Below are positions 27,265-37,152 of a DNA stretch of 64,000 nt, piece by piece; the stretch's first letter is position 1, and each line of letters starts with the position of its first letter. Position numbers and translations under genes: made by a program. The DNA lies in contig JACIYT010000011.1 in assembly GCA_014359765.1 (NCBI GenBank), positions 1 to 64,000 on the forward strand. Reading direction: 5' to 3'. Below the pieces are notes generated by a model. The model saw nothing but the letters and a program-made list of their open reading frames with translations. It ran no database searches and was not told the origin of the DNA. Source of the stretch: Roseovarius sp. Lineage in GTDB: Bacteria; Pseudomonadota; Alphaproteobacteria; Rhodobacterales; Rhodobacteraceae.

Positions 27265-28176
27265 TCACGAGGCCCCGAGCCGCGCCAGCGCCGCATCGAA
27301 CGCGCCCCAGTCCGCAACGCAGAGCCGCATCGGCAGAACCAGGACCTCGCGCCGCAGATCTGCGGGCAGGCGCGCGGCATCGGCCTCGGTGGTGACGAGC
27401 TGCGCGCCATGCAGCGCCGCCTCGCGGCGCAGCCGCGCAGCCAGCGCCGGGCCGGGCGATGCGGCGCCGGGCAGGTCCACGGCGCGCAGGACCTGCGCGC
27501 CGAGCGCGCGCAGCGCGGCCCGCAGGTGCCCCGCCTCCCCGGCCCCCGAGAAGACCAGCGCGCGCAGCCCGCCCCAGTCCATGCCCGTGGGCAGCGCCGC
27601 CATCCGCCCCCGAAGCCACGGCCAGGGGACTGCCTTCCCCCACCGCGTGGCAAAACGCGCCTGCAATGCGGGCGGGCCGATCACGAGGCCGAGATCGGCC
27701 CGTCCGGGCGCCCGCGCGACGGGCGCGCACCAGCGGCCGAGCGGCCACAGGACCCTCCCGCCAGGCCCCCGCCCGGCGTCGATGACGGCGATCGACAGAT
27801 CCCCATGCGCCGCCGCGTCACGGGGCGTGCCGATCAGCAGGACACAGGAGGGCGCGCCGTGACAGGCCGCCCGGATCCCGGCCACCGGGTCGCGCGCCAC
27901 CCATGTCGGCGCAAAGGCCGCCACGAGCCGCGCCGCGCCGCAGCCGGGCGAATCGCCCTGCGCCACGGCCGCGACCCTCTCCGGCGTGGGGCTGTCGCCT
28001 GCCATCACCGCTACCGGCGTGCCGCCCCTCGCGCGCAGCCGCCCGATCACCGCCACCGCCGCGGGCAGCGCCAGATTGCCCGCCGGAGCGCAGAGCGCGA
28101 TCACCGGCACCGGCGCGCGCCAGCCCCCGCGCGCCCGGCCCCGCAGCCCGGCCAGCAACCCGCCGCCCGGCCTCAC
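27265..28176 (-). CDS. LpxK-like protein lacking the kinase P-loop
   Basis: 303 residues. Scaffold features of tetraacyldisaccharide 4'-kinase are present in order: APVPVI near residue 21, the run AAFAPTWVARDPVAGIRAA (87-105 approx.), SIAVIDAGRGPGGRVLWPLG (128-147) and a C-terminal VTTEADAARLP. The catalytic parts are not: the Walker A (normally GGTGKTP) is replaced by PAGNLALPAA at 31-40 with no Lys, and the DDGFQ motif by IGTPRD at 115-120. Start is GTG, overlapping the WaaA-like gene by four bases. Family relation is fairly clear; kinase activity is doubtful. It could be a pseudoenzyme or a decaying gene. Confidence 0.75.
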   Translation of the reverse strand: MRPGGGLLAGLRGRARGGWRAPVPVIALCAPAGNLALPAAVAVIGRLRARGGTPVAVMAGDSPTPERVAAVAQGDSPGCGAARLVAAFAPTWVARDPVAGIRAACHGAPSCVLLIGTPRDAAAHGDLSIAVIDAGRGPGGRVLWPLGRWCAPVARAPGRADLGLVIGPPALQARFATRWGKAVPWPWLRGRMAALPTGMDWGGLRALVFSGAGEAGHLRAALRALGAQVLRAVDLPGAASPGPALAARLRREAALHGAQLVTTEADAARLPADLRREVLVLPMRLCVADWGAFDAALARLGAS

Positions 28177-29393
28177 CGCGCCGCCTCCTCCCGGTCGAGC
28201 CGGTCCAGCACCATTTCCACCACCCGATCCATCACCTCCGCCCCCCGCGAGGCGACATCCCAGGCCGCATGGGCCATTGCCGCCGCCCGGTCAGGCGGCA
28301 GGAGATCCTGCACCGCCGCCGCGAGCGTTGCGGCGTCGCGCACCTCGCGCGCCGCCCCCGCCTCGGCATAGCGCGCATAGCGCGCGCGATAGCCGCCCAC
28401 GTTCGGACCGTGGAGGATCGCCGAGCCATGCGCCGCCGGCTCGTTCGGGTCGCGCCCCTCCCCGTCCGCCAACAGCGACGCCCCCATGAAGCTCACCGGC
28501 GCCAGCCGATACCAGAGCCCCAGCTCGCCCGGCGTGTCGGCGAGGATCACCTGCGTGCTCTCGTCAGGCTGCGCGCCCGTGGACCAGATGAGCAGCCGCC
28601 AGCCCTCGGCCGCGATGGCACTGGCCATGGCCGCGCTGTCCGCGATCGTGTCCGGCACGATGACCAGCAGCGCGCGATGCGCGAGACGGCTCACATCGCG
28701 ATGCGCGGCCAGCACCGCCCCCAGCTCCGCGCGTCGGGTCATCGCCGCAAGCCAGACCGGACGCCCGCGCAGCGCCTGTGCAAGCGCGTCGCGCGCCGCA
28801 CGGTCACAGGGCAGCGACAGCGCCCCCGCGCGCAACGTGCCGGTGATCGTCACGCGCTCGGGCATCGCGCCCAGCCGCCGCGCCTGCCGGGCCGCCGCCG
28901 CGTCGCGGACGTGGATCTCGTCGAATTCGCGAAGCACCGCGCGCGCCAGGTCGGGAAACCAGCGCCAGTTCGACCGCTCGAGCAGCGCCGCCTCGGCATC
29001 CACGAGGTAGAGCGGCAGACGCGCCCGCGCGGCTGAGACAAGCAGCGCCGGCCTGAAATCGCCGCCGGTCCATATCCCGAGGCCGGGCCGCCAATGGCCA
29101 AGGAACGCCTCCGCCGCCGCGATCGTGTCGGGCGGCCGCGCCTGCCAGATCACCCGATCGGGGGCGCGCAGGCTGTCGGGCGGGCCGTCCGGCGAGGTCA
29201 GCACCATATGCACGTCCGGGCGATGCTGGACGAGACGCTCGGCCAGATGCGCCAGAACATCCACGCGGCCCGCATCGACCGCATGCGCCCAGATCACCGG
29301 GCCATCGGGGCGCGCCCGGTCGGGCGGTGGTCCGACGGCCCCGCCGCGCCGCGCGATCGCGAGATAGGCCGCAAGGCCGAGCGAGCGGCTCAT
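28173..29393 (-). CDS. WaaA/KdtA-like glycosyltransferase with altered active site
   Basis: 406 residues resembling Kdo transferase (GT30): VIWAHAVDAGRVD (34-45), HWRPGLGIWTGGDFRPALL (100-118), ERVTITGTLRAG and a GT-B C-terminal domain with PVSFMGASL and ...HGSAILHGPNV. In WaaA the first motif normally reads ..HAVSVGE.. with Glu as catalytic base, and the second normally METELWP; here those positions carry Arg43 and Gly-Gly-Asp. The N-terminal membrane anchor is also short. Gene order with an LpxK-like gene is as in relatives. Function may have changed; I would not assign Kdo transfer. Confidence 0.72.
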   Translation of the reverse strand: MSRSLGLAAYLAIARRGGAVGPPPDRARPDGPVIWAHAVDAGRVDVLAHLAERLVQHRPDVHMVLTSPDGPPDSLRAPDRVIWQARPPDTIAAAEAFLGHWRPGLGIWTGGDFRPALLVSAARARLPLYLVDAEAALLERSNWRWFPDLARAVLREFDEIHVRDAAAARQARRLGAMPERVTITGTLRAGALSLPCDRAARDALAQALRGRPVWLAAMTRRAELGAVLAAHRDVSRLAHRALLVIVPDTIADSAAMASAIAAEGWRLLIWSTGAQPDESTQVILADTPGELGLWYRLAPVSFMGASLLADGEGRDPNEPAAHGSAILHGPNVGGYRARYARYAEAGAAREVRDAATLAAAVQDLLPPDRAAAMAHAAWDVASRGAEVMDRVVEMVLDRLDREEAAR

Positions 29394-29498
29394 GCCGGCG
29401 CGGCCCTCGCGCGGCCAGCGACCGGATCTTGCACCTGGATCATGGGGATATCCTCGCCGTGTCGGGGTCGCGCCAGCCTATCCGGCCGGGCCCGCGCG

Positions 29499-30125
29499 TC
29501 AAGCCGCGACACCGGCGGTTCCTCGCGGGGCGCCATGAAACACCGCCATCTGGCTCGCCCCGCCAAGCGCGGGATGCGCGCCGCAGATATCGCGGCAGGC
29601 GACGCCATAGCCCGCGCGCGCGGCCACCCCCCCGGCCCACCGGGCAAAGCGCGCCCGGTCCCATTCAAAGACATGCCCCGGATGCCGCATCCGCGAGGCG
29701 GGCACGCCGAGCACCGGGTTATACTCGGCATTGGGCGTGGTCACGATGACATGGGCGGGGCGCATCGCGGCAAAGACCGCCCGCTCCAGCCGGTTGATAT
29801 CGGCAGGTGGCAGGTGCTCGATCACCTCGACGAGACAGGCGCAGTCATAGCCCGCCAGCACCGGATGCGCCTGCGTGAGCGAGGCACAGGCCAGTTGCAC
29901 CTTTGCCCGCGCCGCCTCGGGGAGCGCGCCAAGCCGCGCCCCTGCGGCGCGCAGGCGGTCCGCGTCGATCTCGATCCCGGTGATCCGCGCGATCCCGGGC
30001 CGCTCGGCCAGCCGCACGATCAGATCCCCCGCGCCGCAGCCCAGATCCAGCACCGTGCGCGCGCCCGTCTGCGCCACCGCCGCGCACACCGCCGCCAGCC
30101 GTTCCTCGTGCAGCGCGGTGGTCAT
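29499..30125 (-). CDS. HEN1-like RNA 2'-O-methyltransferase domain protein
   Basis: 208-residue SAM-dependent methyltransferase. SAM-binding motif VLDLGCGAGDL (25-35). The rest matches the HEN1 methyltransferase core: SLTQAHP, LVEVIEHL with Glu100, Glu103 and His104, VIVTTPNAEYN (126-136) and RHPGHVFEWDRARFARWA with His151. In HEN1 the E-x-x-E-H plus a later His bind the metal that positions the RNA 3' terminal 2'-OH. Bacterial Hen1 usually has an extra N-terminal domain and a Pnkp partner; both are absent here. Overlaps the upstream methyltransferase by four bases. Substrate is inferred only. Confidence 0.72.
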   Translation of the reverse strand: MTTALHEERLAAVCAAVAQTGARTVLDLGCGAGDLIVRLAERPGIARITGIEIDADRLRAAGARLGALPEAARAKVQLACASLTQAHPVLAGYDCACLVEVIEHLPPADINRLERAVFAAMRPAHVIVTTPNAEYNPVLGVPASRMRHPGHVFEWDRARFARWAGGVAARAGYGVACRDICGAHPALGGASQMAVFHGAPRGTAGVAA

Positions 30126-30775
30126 GCCCCCGGCACCGTGAGAAAGGCCACGTCCCTCGCCACGATCTCGCAGGACCAGCCGCGCTGCGCCGCGATCACC
30201 GCGAAGGTTTCGGGGCGGTAGAAAACGACATGGGTCGGATCCTTGCGGTAATGCCAGCCGCCGAACCGCGCATCGTCGGTCTGGAAACGGGTCATCACCG
30301 CCAGCAGGCCGCCGGGGCGCAGGAGCGCGCCCAGATGGTCGAATTCCTCTGCCGGGCGGTGGAAATGCTCGGCCACCTCGGTGCAGGTCACGAAATCATA
30401 CCGCCGCGCCAGCGGCGCGGGATCGGGGGCATAGAACGGATCGTAAACGGCCATGGGATGCCCCGCCTCGCGCAGCATCGCGGCCAGCGCAGGCCCCGGC
30501 CCGCAGCCATGATCGAGCCCCTGCGCCCCCGGCGCGAGACGCGCGCGCAAGGGCGCGGCGAGCCGGTCGAGAAACCGGCGATAGCCGGGATCGTCCACAT
30601 GGTTCTCGTGAAGATCGTATTGCGCGCGCTCGGCCTCGGGCCGCGGATGATGCGCGGGGTTCAGCCCCCGCGCGCCACAGGTGTCGCAGCGCCAGTAGCC
30701 CTGACCGTCGAAGGCGCCGAAGCCCGCGACGGACGCGGCGCGGCAGACGGGGCAGGCGGGGGGCGGCTGGGACAT
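30122..30775 (-). CDS. Zinc-ribbon class I SAM methyltransferase
   Basis: 217 residues. N-terminal zinc ribbon with Cys at 8, 11, 30 and 33 (CPVC and CDTC), then YDLHENHVDDPGYRRFLDRL and a Rossmann methyltransferase with LDHGCGPGPALAAML, TCTEVAEHFHRP and LLRPGGLLAVMT. This arrangement is a recurrent family of unknown substrate. First gene of a minus-strand run with the HEN1-like, WaaA-like and LpxK-like genes; overlap with the next gene is four bases. Confidence 0.8.
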   Translation of the reverse strand: MSQPPPACPVCRAASVAGFGAFDGQGYWRCDTCGARGLNPAHHPRPEAERAQYDLHENHVDDPGYRRFLDRLAAPLRARLAPGAQGLDHGCGPGPALAAMLREAGHPMAVYDPFYAPDPAPLARRYDFVTCTEVAEHFHRPAEEFDHLGALLRPGGLLAVMTRFQTDDARFGGWHYRKDPTHVVFYRPETFAVIAAQRGWSCEIVARDVAFLTVPGA

Positions 30776-30878
30776 GGCCCCCGCTTAGCCGCCGGTGCGC
30801 GCCGCTTCAAGCGCGACCATGGACAGCGCCGCGTGGATTGCCTAGTCCTGACGCAAGCAGAAGGCAGGAGGGCAGGCC

Positions 30879-31913
30879 ATGGCACGGCGCGCGGCATTCG
30901 AGATCGGCGGTCAGACGGTCGCGCCCGGCACCCGCGCCCGCGTCGATATTCCCGTGAGCCAGCTGTCCAATCACACCCCCGTCAACCTGTCGGTCGAGGT
31001 GATCCACGGGCGGCGCGCCGGGCCGGTCCTCTTCGTTTCGGCGGCCATTCACGGCGACGAGGTGATCGGCGTCGAGATCCTGCGCCGCCTGCTGCGCGCG
31101 GCGCCGCTCGGGGCGATGGGGGGCACGCTGCTCGCGGTGCCCATCGTCAACACCTTCGGCTTTCTCGGCCATTCGCGCTATCTGCCGGACCGGCGCGACC
31201 TCAACCGCGTCTTTCCCGGCGTGGCCGAGGGCTCGATGGCCTCGCAGCTTGCGCATATCTTCATGGAGGAGGTGGTGCGCCGCGCGCATGTGGGCATCGA
31301 CCTGCATTCGGCGGCCATCCATCGCACCAACCTGCCGCAGATCCGCCTCACCCCCGGCAACGAGCGGCTGGCCGAGCTTGGCGCGGCCTTTGGCGCGCCG
31401 GTGATGATGGAATCGAAGCTGCGCGAGGGCTCGCTGCGCATGGCGGCAGAGGCGGCCGGGGTCGATGTGCTGCTCTACGAGGGCGGCGAGGGGCTGCGCT
31501 TTGACGAATTCGCGGCGCGCACCGGCGTGGCGGGGGTGCTGCGGGTGATGCGCCATCTGGGCATGATCGGGGCCAGGGGGGTGCCGAGGACGCGCGCGCG
31601 CCCGGTGCGGGCGCGGCGTTCGGTCTGGTATCGCGCGCCGCGCGGCGGGCTCTTTCGCGGCTATCTGGGCCTTGGTGACGCGGTGGCGCCCGGCACGGTG
31701 ATGGGGGCGGTCGCCAATGCCTTTGGCGATGTCGAGAGCGAGATCGTGGCCGACACGACCGGCATCGTCATCGGGCGCGCCAACCTGCCCGTGGTCTATG
31801 AGGGCGACGCGCTCTTTCACGTCGCCGAGACGCCGCGCGCCGAGGCTGCCGCCGAAGGCATCACCGCGCAGATCGAGGCCGAGGCGCTGTTTGACGAGGA
31901 CGAGATCATCTGA
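30879..31913 (+). CDS. Succinylglutamate desuccinylase/aspartoacylase family protein
   Basis: 344-residue predicted zinc hydrolase. Metal ligands are in AAIHGDEVIG (His58, Glu61) and GIDLHSA; the substrate Arg/Asn region is DRRDLNRVFPG. The catalytic Glu is likely in LYEGGEG. The family includes aspartoacylase, succinylglutamate desuccinylase and ectoine-type deacylases; no neighbour helps to choose. A strong SD (GGCAGGAGGG) lies upstream of the ATG. Divergent from the methyltransferase operon. Confidence 0.88.
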   Translation: MARRAAFEIGGQTVAPGTRARVDIPVSQLSNHTPVNLSVEVIHGRRAGPVLFVSAAIHGDEVIGVEILRRLLRAAPLGAMGGTLLAVPIVNTFGFLGHSRYLPDRRDLNRVFPGVAEGSMASQLAHIFMEEVVRRAHVGIDLHSAAIHRTNLPQIRLTPGNERLAELGAAFGAPVMMESKLREGSLRMAAEAAGVDVLLYEGGEGLRFDEFAARTGVAGVLRVMRHLGMIGARGVPRTRARPVRARRSVWYRAPRGGLFRGYLGLGDAVAPGTVMGAVANAFGDVESEIVADTTGIVIGRANLPVVYEGDALFHVAETPRAEAAAEGITAQIEAEALFDEDEII

Positions 31914-31956
31914 GAGGGGCGATGGTCAGGGGGGAGGCCGGGTGGGCAAAGAGCCC

Positions 31957-32781
31957 TCACCCCTCCGCCGCCGCCTCCCATGCCTCGATGATCGCCACGG
32001 CCTCGGCCGCCGTCTCGACGAAGCGGAAGAGGTCGAGATCCTCGGGGCTGATCGTGCCCGCCTCGACCAATGCCTCCCAGTTGATGATCCGCCGCCAGAA
32101 CGCCTCGCCGAAGAGCAGGAAGGGAACCCGCTTCATCCGCTCGGTCTGAACGAGGGTGAGCGCCTCGAAGGTCTCGTCGAGCGTGCCAAACCCGCCGGGA
32201 AACACGCAGACCGCGCGCGCGCGCATCAGGAAATGCATCTTGCGGATGGCGAAATAGTGAAAGTTGAAGCACATCCCCGGCGTCACATATGCGTTCGGGG
32301 CCTGCTCGTGCGGCAGCACGATGTTGAACCCGATCGAGGCGCCGCCCGCCTCCATCGCGCCGCGATTGCCCGCCTCCATCACGCCGGGGCCGCCGCCGGT
32401 GGCGATGACGTATTCGCGGCCATAGCTCGCCATGGATTTCTCGGTCATCATCCGGGCAAAGGCCCGCGCCTCGTCATAGTAGCGCGAGAGTTCCGCCAGC
32501 GTTTCGGTCCGCGCCCCCGCCTTCTGCGACGGCTCGGGGATGCGCGCGCCGCCAAACAGCACCACGGTGCTCTTGATGCCACGCTCGTTGAGGATCATCT
32601 CGGGCTTGAGCAGCTCCAGCTGAAGCCGCACCGGCCGAAGTTCGTCCCGGCACAGGAAATCCGGATCGGCAAAGGCCAGCCGGTAGGCGGGTGCGCGGGT
32701 CTGTGGCGTGTCGGGGATCTGCGCCGCGGTCGAGCGGTCCTCCTGCGCGTCGCGAAACATGCTGTTGCGGTCGTCTTTCAT
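31957..32781 (-). CDS. LOG/TIGR00730-family nucleotide-binding protein
   Basis: 274-residue protein of the LOG (cytokinin-activating phosphoribohydrolase-like) superfamily. Signature motifs are TGGGPGVMEAGNRGA and CVFPGGFGTLDETFE (PGGxGTxxE). The approximately 70-residue N-terminal extension places it in the longer proteobacterial subgroup. Actual substrate probably a nucleoside 5'-monophosphate, but this is inference. Lies between convergent aspartoacylase-like gene and the gdhA remnant, 160 bases after the latter in opposite reading order. Confidence 0.85.
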   Translation of the reverse strand: MKDDRNSMFRDAQEDRSTAAQIPDTPQTRAPAYRLAFADPDFLCRDELRPVRLQLELLKPEMILNERGIKSTVVLFGGARIPEPSQKAGARTETLAELSRYYDEARAFARMMTEKSMASYGREYVIATGGGPGVMEAGNRGAMEAGGASIGFNIVLPHEQAPNAYVTPGMCFNFHYFAIRKMHFLMRARAVCVFPGGFGTLDETFEALTLVQTERMKRVPFLLFGEAFWRRIINWEALVEAGTISPEDLDLFRFVETAAEAVAIIEAWEAAAEG

Positions 32782-32906
32782 CGGGCGATCCTCGCTTGGG
32801 TCCGGACCTCCACGGGTATCGGCTTTGTGGCGGCAAGGAAAGACAAAGAGGCGCGCGCGATCGGCTGGCAGCCCCCGATTTCGCGGGCGCGGCCGCGCAG
32901 CGCGAA

Positions 32907-32932
32907 CCGGCGCCCCGCGGGGGGGGCGCCGG
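32907..32932 (-). terminator. Hairpin 3' of gdhA
   Basis: Perfect 10-bp arms CCGGCGCCCC (32907-32916) and its complement (32923-32932), 10 bases past the gdhA stop on the minus strand, followed only by TT. Probable terminator without a long U-tract. Confidence 0.5.
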
Positions 32933-32941
32933 CGGGGTGCG

Positions 32942-34452
<1,511 letters not shown>

Positions 34453-34465
34453 CTAGATAGCGGCA

Positions 34466-34942
34466 ATGGCCAGACCCAAGGAAAACCCCAATTACAAGGT
34501 CGTCGCCGAGAACCGGCGCGCGCGGCATGACTACGCCATCGAGGAGGATCTCGAATGCGGCATCATGCTCGAAGGGTCCGAGGTCAAGGCGCTGCGCCAG
34601 AAGAGCGCCAATATCGCCGAGAGCTACGCCACCGTGGACAATGGCGAGCTGTGGCTCGTCAACAGCTATATCGCGCCCTATGAACAGGCCCGCACCTTCG
34701 GCCATGAAGAGCGGCGCCGGCGAAAGCTGCTGGTGTCGAAAAAGGAGCTGGCGCGCCTGTGGAACGAGACGCAGCGCAAGGGCATGACGCTGGTGCCCCT
34801 GGTGCTCTATTTCAACCATCGCGGCATCGCCAAGCTCAAGATCGGCATCGCCAGGGGCAAGAAGACCCATGACAAGCGCGAGAGCGACGCCAAACGCGAC
34901 TGGGCGCGCCAGAAGCAGCGGCTCCTGAAGGCGCATGGCTGA
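34466..34942 (+). CDS. smpB: SsrA-binding protein SmpB
   Basis: Binds tmRNA and delivers it to stalled ribosomes. The 158-residue product has the OB-fold motifs [25 protein letters not shown] and [21 protein letters not shown], then the basic C-terminal tail ([16 protein letters not shown]) that mimics the anticodon arm. Start ATG at 34466. No tmRNA gene was found in the window. Confidence 0.97.
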   Translation: MARPKENPNYKVVAENRRARHDYAIEEDLECGIMLEGSEVKALRQKSANIAESYATVDNGELWLVNSYIAPYEQARTFGHEERRRRKLLVSKKELARLWNETQRKGMTLVPLVLYFNHRGIAKLKIGIARGKKTHDKRESDAKRDWARQKQRLLKAHG

Positions 34943-35026
34943 GGCAGGGAAGGGGGCGGATTGATCCCGCCGGCCCTTGGCCCTATAGCCGGGACAACCG
35001 CAGATACCACGAGAGGGAACGCGCCC

Positions 35027-35866
35027 ATGTCCGACACCCGGTCCAACGCCCGGCTCGAAGCCGCCATCGAAGCCGCCTGGGAGGCGCGCGAGACCATCAC
35101 CCCCGCGACCGGGGGCGAGACACGCGCCGCCATCGAGGCGACGCTCGACGCGCTCGATTCGGGCGCGCTGCGCGTGGCCGAGCGGCGCGAGACGGGCGAG
35201 TGGCATGTGAACCAATGGGCCAAGAAGGCGGTGTTGCTGGGCTTTCGACTGCACGACATGGAAATCCACGCAGGCGGGCCGCAGGGCAGCGGCTGGTGGG
35301 ACAAGGTGGACAGCAAGTTCAAGGGCTGGGGCGAGGCCGAATGGCGCGCGGCAGGCTTTCGCGCGGTCCCCAACTGCGTGGTGCGCCGCTCGGCCTATAT
35401 CGCGCCGGGCGTGGTGCTGATGCCCTCCTTTGTCAATCTCGGCGCCCATGTCGGCAGTGGCACGATGGTCGATACCTGGGCGACGGTCGGCTCCTGCGCG
35501 CAGATCGGCAGGAACGTGCATCTTTCGGGCGGCGTGGGCATCGGCGGGGTTCTGGAGCCGATGCAGGCAGGCCCCACGATCATCGAGGACAACTGTTTCA
35601 TCGGTGCGCGCTCGGAGGTGGTCGAGGGCGTGATCGTGCGCGAGGGATCGGTGCTCGGCATGGGGGTGTTCCTCGGGCAATCGACCCGGATCGTGGACCG
35701 CGAGACCGGCGAGGTGATGTATGGCGAGGTGCCGCCCTATTCGGTGGTGGTCGCCGGCTCGATGCCCTCGAAGGGCGGGATGAACCTCTATTGCGCGGTG
35801 ATCGTGAAGCGGGTGGATGCGCAGACCCGCGCCAAGACCGGGATCAACGATCTCCTGCGCGACTGA
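35027..35866 (+). CDS. dapD: 2,3,4,5-tetrahydropyridine-2,6-dicarboxylate N-succinyltransferase DapD
   Basis: Lysine/DAP pathway enzyme using succinyl-CoA. The 279-residue product has the helical N-terminal domain and a left-handed beta-helix of hexapeptide repeats ([20 protein letters not shown], then [20 protein letters not shown]). The start at 35027 is chosen for the GAGAGGGAA SD and family length; the frame is open 22 codons further upstream. Shows the succinylase branch is used, consistent with DapF and MurE. Confidence 0.96.
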   Translation: MSDTRSNARLEAAIEAAWEARETITPATGGETRAAIEATLDALDSGALRVAERRETGEWHVNQWAKKAVLLGFRLHDMEIHAGGPQGSGWWDKVDSKFKGWGEAEWRAAGFRAVPNCVVRRSAYIAPGVVLMPSFVNLGAHVGSGTMVDTWATVGSCAQIGRNVHLSGGVGIGGVLEPMQAGPTIIEDNCFIGARSEVVEGVIVREGSVLGMGVFLGQSTRIVDRETGEVMYGEVPPYSVVVAGSMPSKGGMNLYCAVIVKRVDAQTRAKTGINDLLRD

Positions 35867-35908
35867 GCGCGCGCCGCGCGCGGCGGCGCGGCGGCGCGGC
35901 AAAAGTTC

Positions 35909-35928
35909 TTGACCGATCGTTCCATAAC
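35909..35928 (+). promoter_or_regulatory. Candidate TetR operator 1
   Basis: TTGACCGATCGTTCCATAAC, 16 bases before the tetR-type ATG. Its last 15 bases (35914-35928) are identical to 36548-36562. The right half-site (TCGTTCCAT) is intact and the left half degenerate compared with operator 2. Confidence 0.6.
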
Positions 35929-35943
35929 TGGCAGGGTGCGCCC

Positions 35944-36525
35944 ATGGGACGACCGCGCAGCTTCAATCCCGACGAGGTGGTGGAGACCGCCATGGCCGCC
36001 TTCTGGGCGAAGGGCTATGAGGCGACCTCGATCGCCGATCTGGTCGCGGCCACCGGCGTCAACCGCGCCAGCCTCTATGCCGGGTTCGAGGACAAGCGCG
36101 GGCTCTTCCTCGCCAGCCTCAACCGCTATGACGAGCGACAGCGGCGCGGCTTTCTTGCGCGTCTCGCGCGCGAGTTGCCGCCGCGCGATGCCATCCTCGC
36201 CGCCTTTGAGGTCGCCGCCACCCCGCCCGCACCGGGCCAGCCGGGGGGCTGCCTGCTGGTGAACACCGCGCTGGAACTGGCGCCGCATGACAGCGACATC
36301 CGCGACCTGGTGCAGACCGCCCTGGCCGGGGTCGAGGCCTTTTTTCGCGACCGGATCCTTGCCGCGCAGGCCGAGGGCACGATCCGCGCCGATCTCGACG
36401 CCGCGCGCACCGCGCAGGCGCTTCTGGGGCTTTTCGTGGGGCTGCGCGTGCTGATGCGCGCGGGCCTCCCCCCCGAGGCGGCCCCCGCCGCCATCACATC
36501 CGAGGCGCGGGCCCTTCTGATGTGA
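35944..36525 (+). CDS. TetR/AcrR-family regulator
   Basis: 193-residue repressor-type protein. N-terminal HTH: VVETAMAAFWAKGYEATSIA and VNRASLYAGFEDKRGLF, the latter the recognition-helix region. The C-terminal part, with GGCLLVNTALELAP, resembles the group that senses electrophiles or small organics (for example NemR/AcuR-like), though the ligand is unknown. The ATG at 35944 is chosen over a long upstream frame that is a shadow of dapD. Operators lie before this gene and before the next one, so it likely represses both. Confidence 0.88.
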   Translation: MGRPRSFNPDEVVETAMAAFWAKGYEATSIADLVAATGVNRASLYAGFEDKRGLFLASLNRYDERQRRGFLARLARELPPRDAILAAFEVAATPPAPGQPGGCLLVNTALELAPHDSDIRDLVQTALAGVEAFFRDRILAAQAEGTIRADLDAARTAQALLGLFVGLRVLMRAGLPPEAAPAAITSEARALLM

Positions 36526-36543
36526 AAATTTTTTGCCCGAAAC

Positions 36544-36557
36544 GGAACGATCGTTCC
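36544..36557 (+). promoter_or_regulatory. Candidate TetR operator 2 (perfect palindrome)
   Basis: GGAACGATCGTTCC is a perfect 14-bp palindrome, 18 bases before the AhpD-like ATG. A weak promoter, TTGCCC (36533-36538) with CATAAC (36557-36562) 18 bases later, would be covered by the bound protein. Confidence 0.65.
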
Positions 36558-36575
36558 ATAACAAGGAGACCCAAG

Positions 36576-37145
36576 ATGACCGTATCCTATGTCGAACGCG
36601 AACAGGCCGGGCCGCAAACCCTCGCCTTCTATGACCGGGCAGAAGAGCGTTTCCAGGCACTGCTCAACATCTTCAAGGTGTTTGGCCACCAGCCCGAATA
36701 TGGCGAGGTCTTCACCTCCATGATCATGGCGATCCTCAAGGACGGGGTGCTCGACTGGAACACCAAGGAATTGCTGATCCTCAAGGCGACGCAGGGCAAC
36801 GACTGCCAGTATTGCGTGGTCCAGCACGAGCGGCTCTGTGACATGCTCGGCATCCCCGCCGAGAAGGTCGCCGATATCGACGGCGTCAAATACCGCACCA
36901 GCCCGCATTTCACCCCCGGCGAGGTGGCGTTGCTTGATTTCTGCGTGCAGATCGGCGAGGACGCGAACCGTGTGCCAAAGGAGCTCTGGGACCGGCTCCA
37001 CGCTCATTGGACCGAGCCGCAGATCGTCGATGCGGCTTTCGTGATCACGATCTATATCGCGGTGTCGAAATTCGGTGACGCGCTCGGCGTGGCGCTCGAG
37101 CCGATGTTCGACGGGATCACCCCCAAGCTCACGATCAACCACTGA
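36576..37145 (+). CDS. AhpD-like carboxymuconolactone decarboxylase family protein
   Basis: 189-residue all-helical protein with the AhpD redox motif CQYC-VVQH in QGNDCQYCVVQHERLCD. Such proteins reduce peroxides or act on electrophiles together with thiol partners. The start ATG at 36576 has a strong SD (AAGGAG); an upstream in-frame ATG at 36522 overlaps tetR. Directly downstream of operator 2 and 7 bases upstream of the glutaredoxin-like gene, so the three form a probable regulon. Confidence 0.85.
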   Translation: MTVSYVEREQAGPQTLAFYDRAEERFQALLNIFKVFGHQPEYGEVFTSMIMAILKDGVLDWNTKELLILKATQGNDCQYCVVQHERLCDMLGIPAEKVADIDGVKYRTSPHFTPGEVALLDFCVQIGEDANRVPKELWDRLHAHWTEPQIVDAAFVITIYIAVSKFGDALGVALEPMFDGITPKLTINH

Positions 37146-37152
37146 GGCCACG

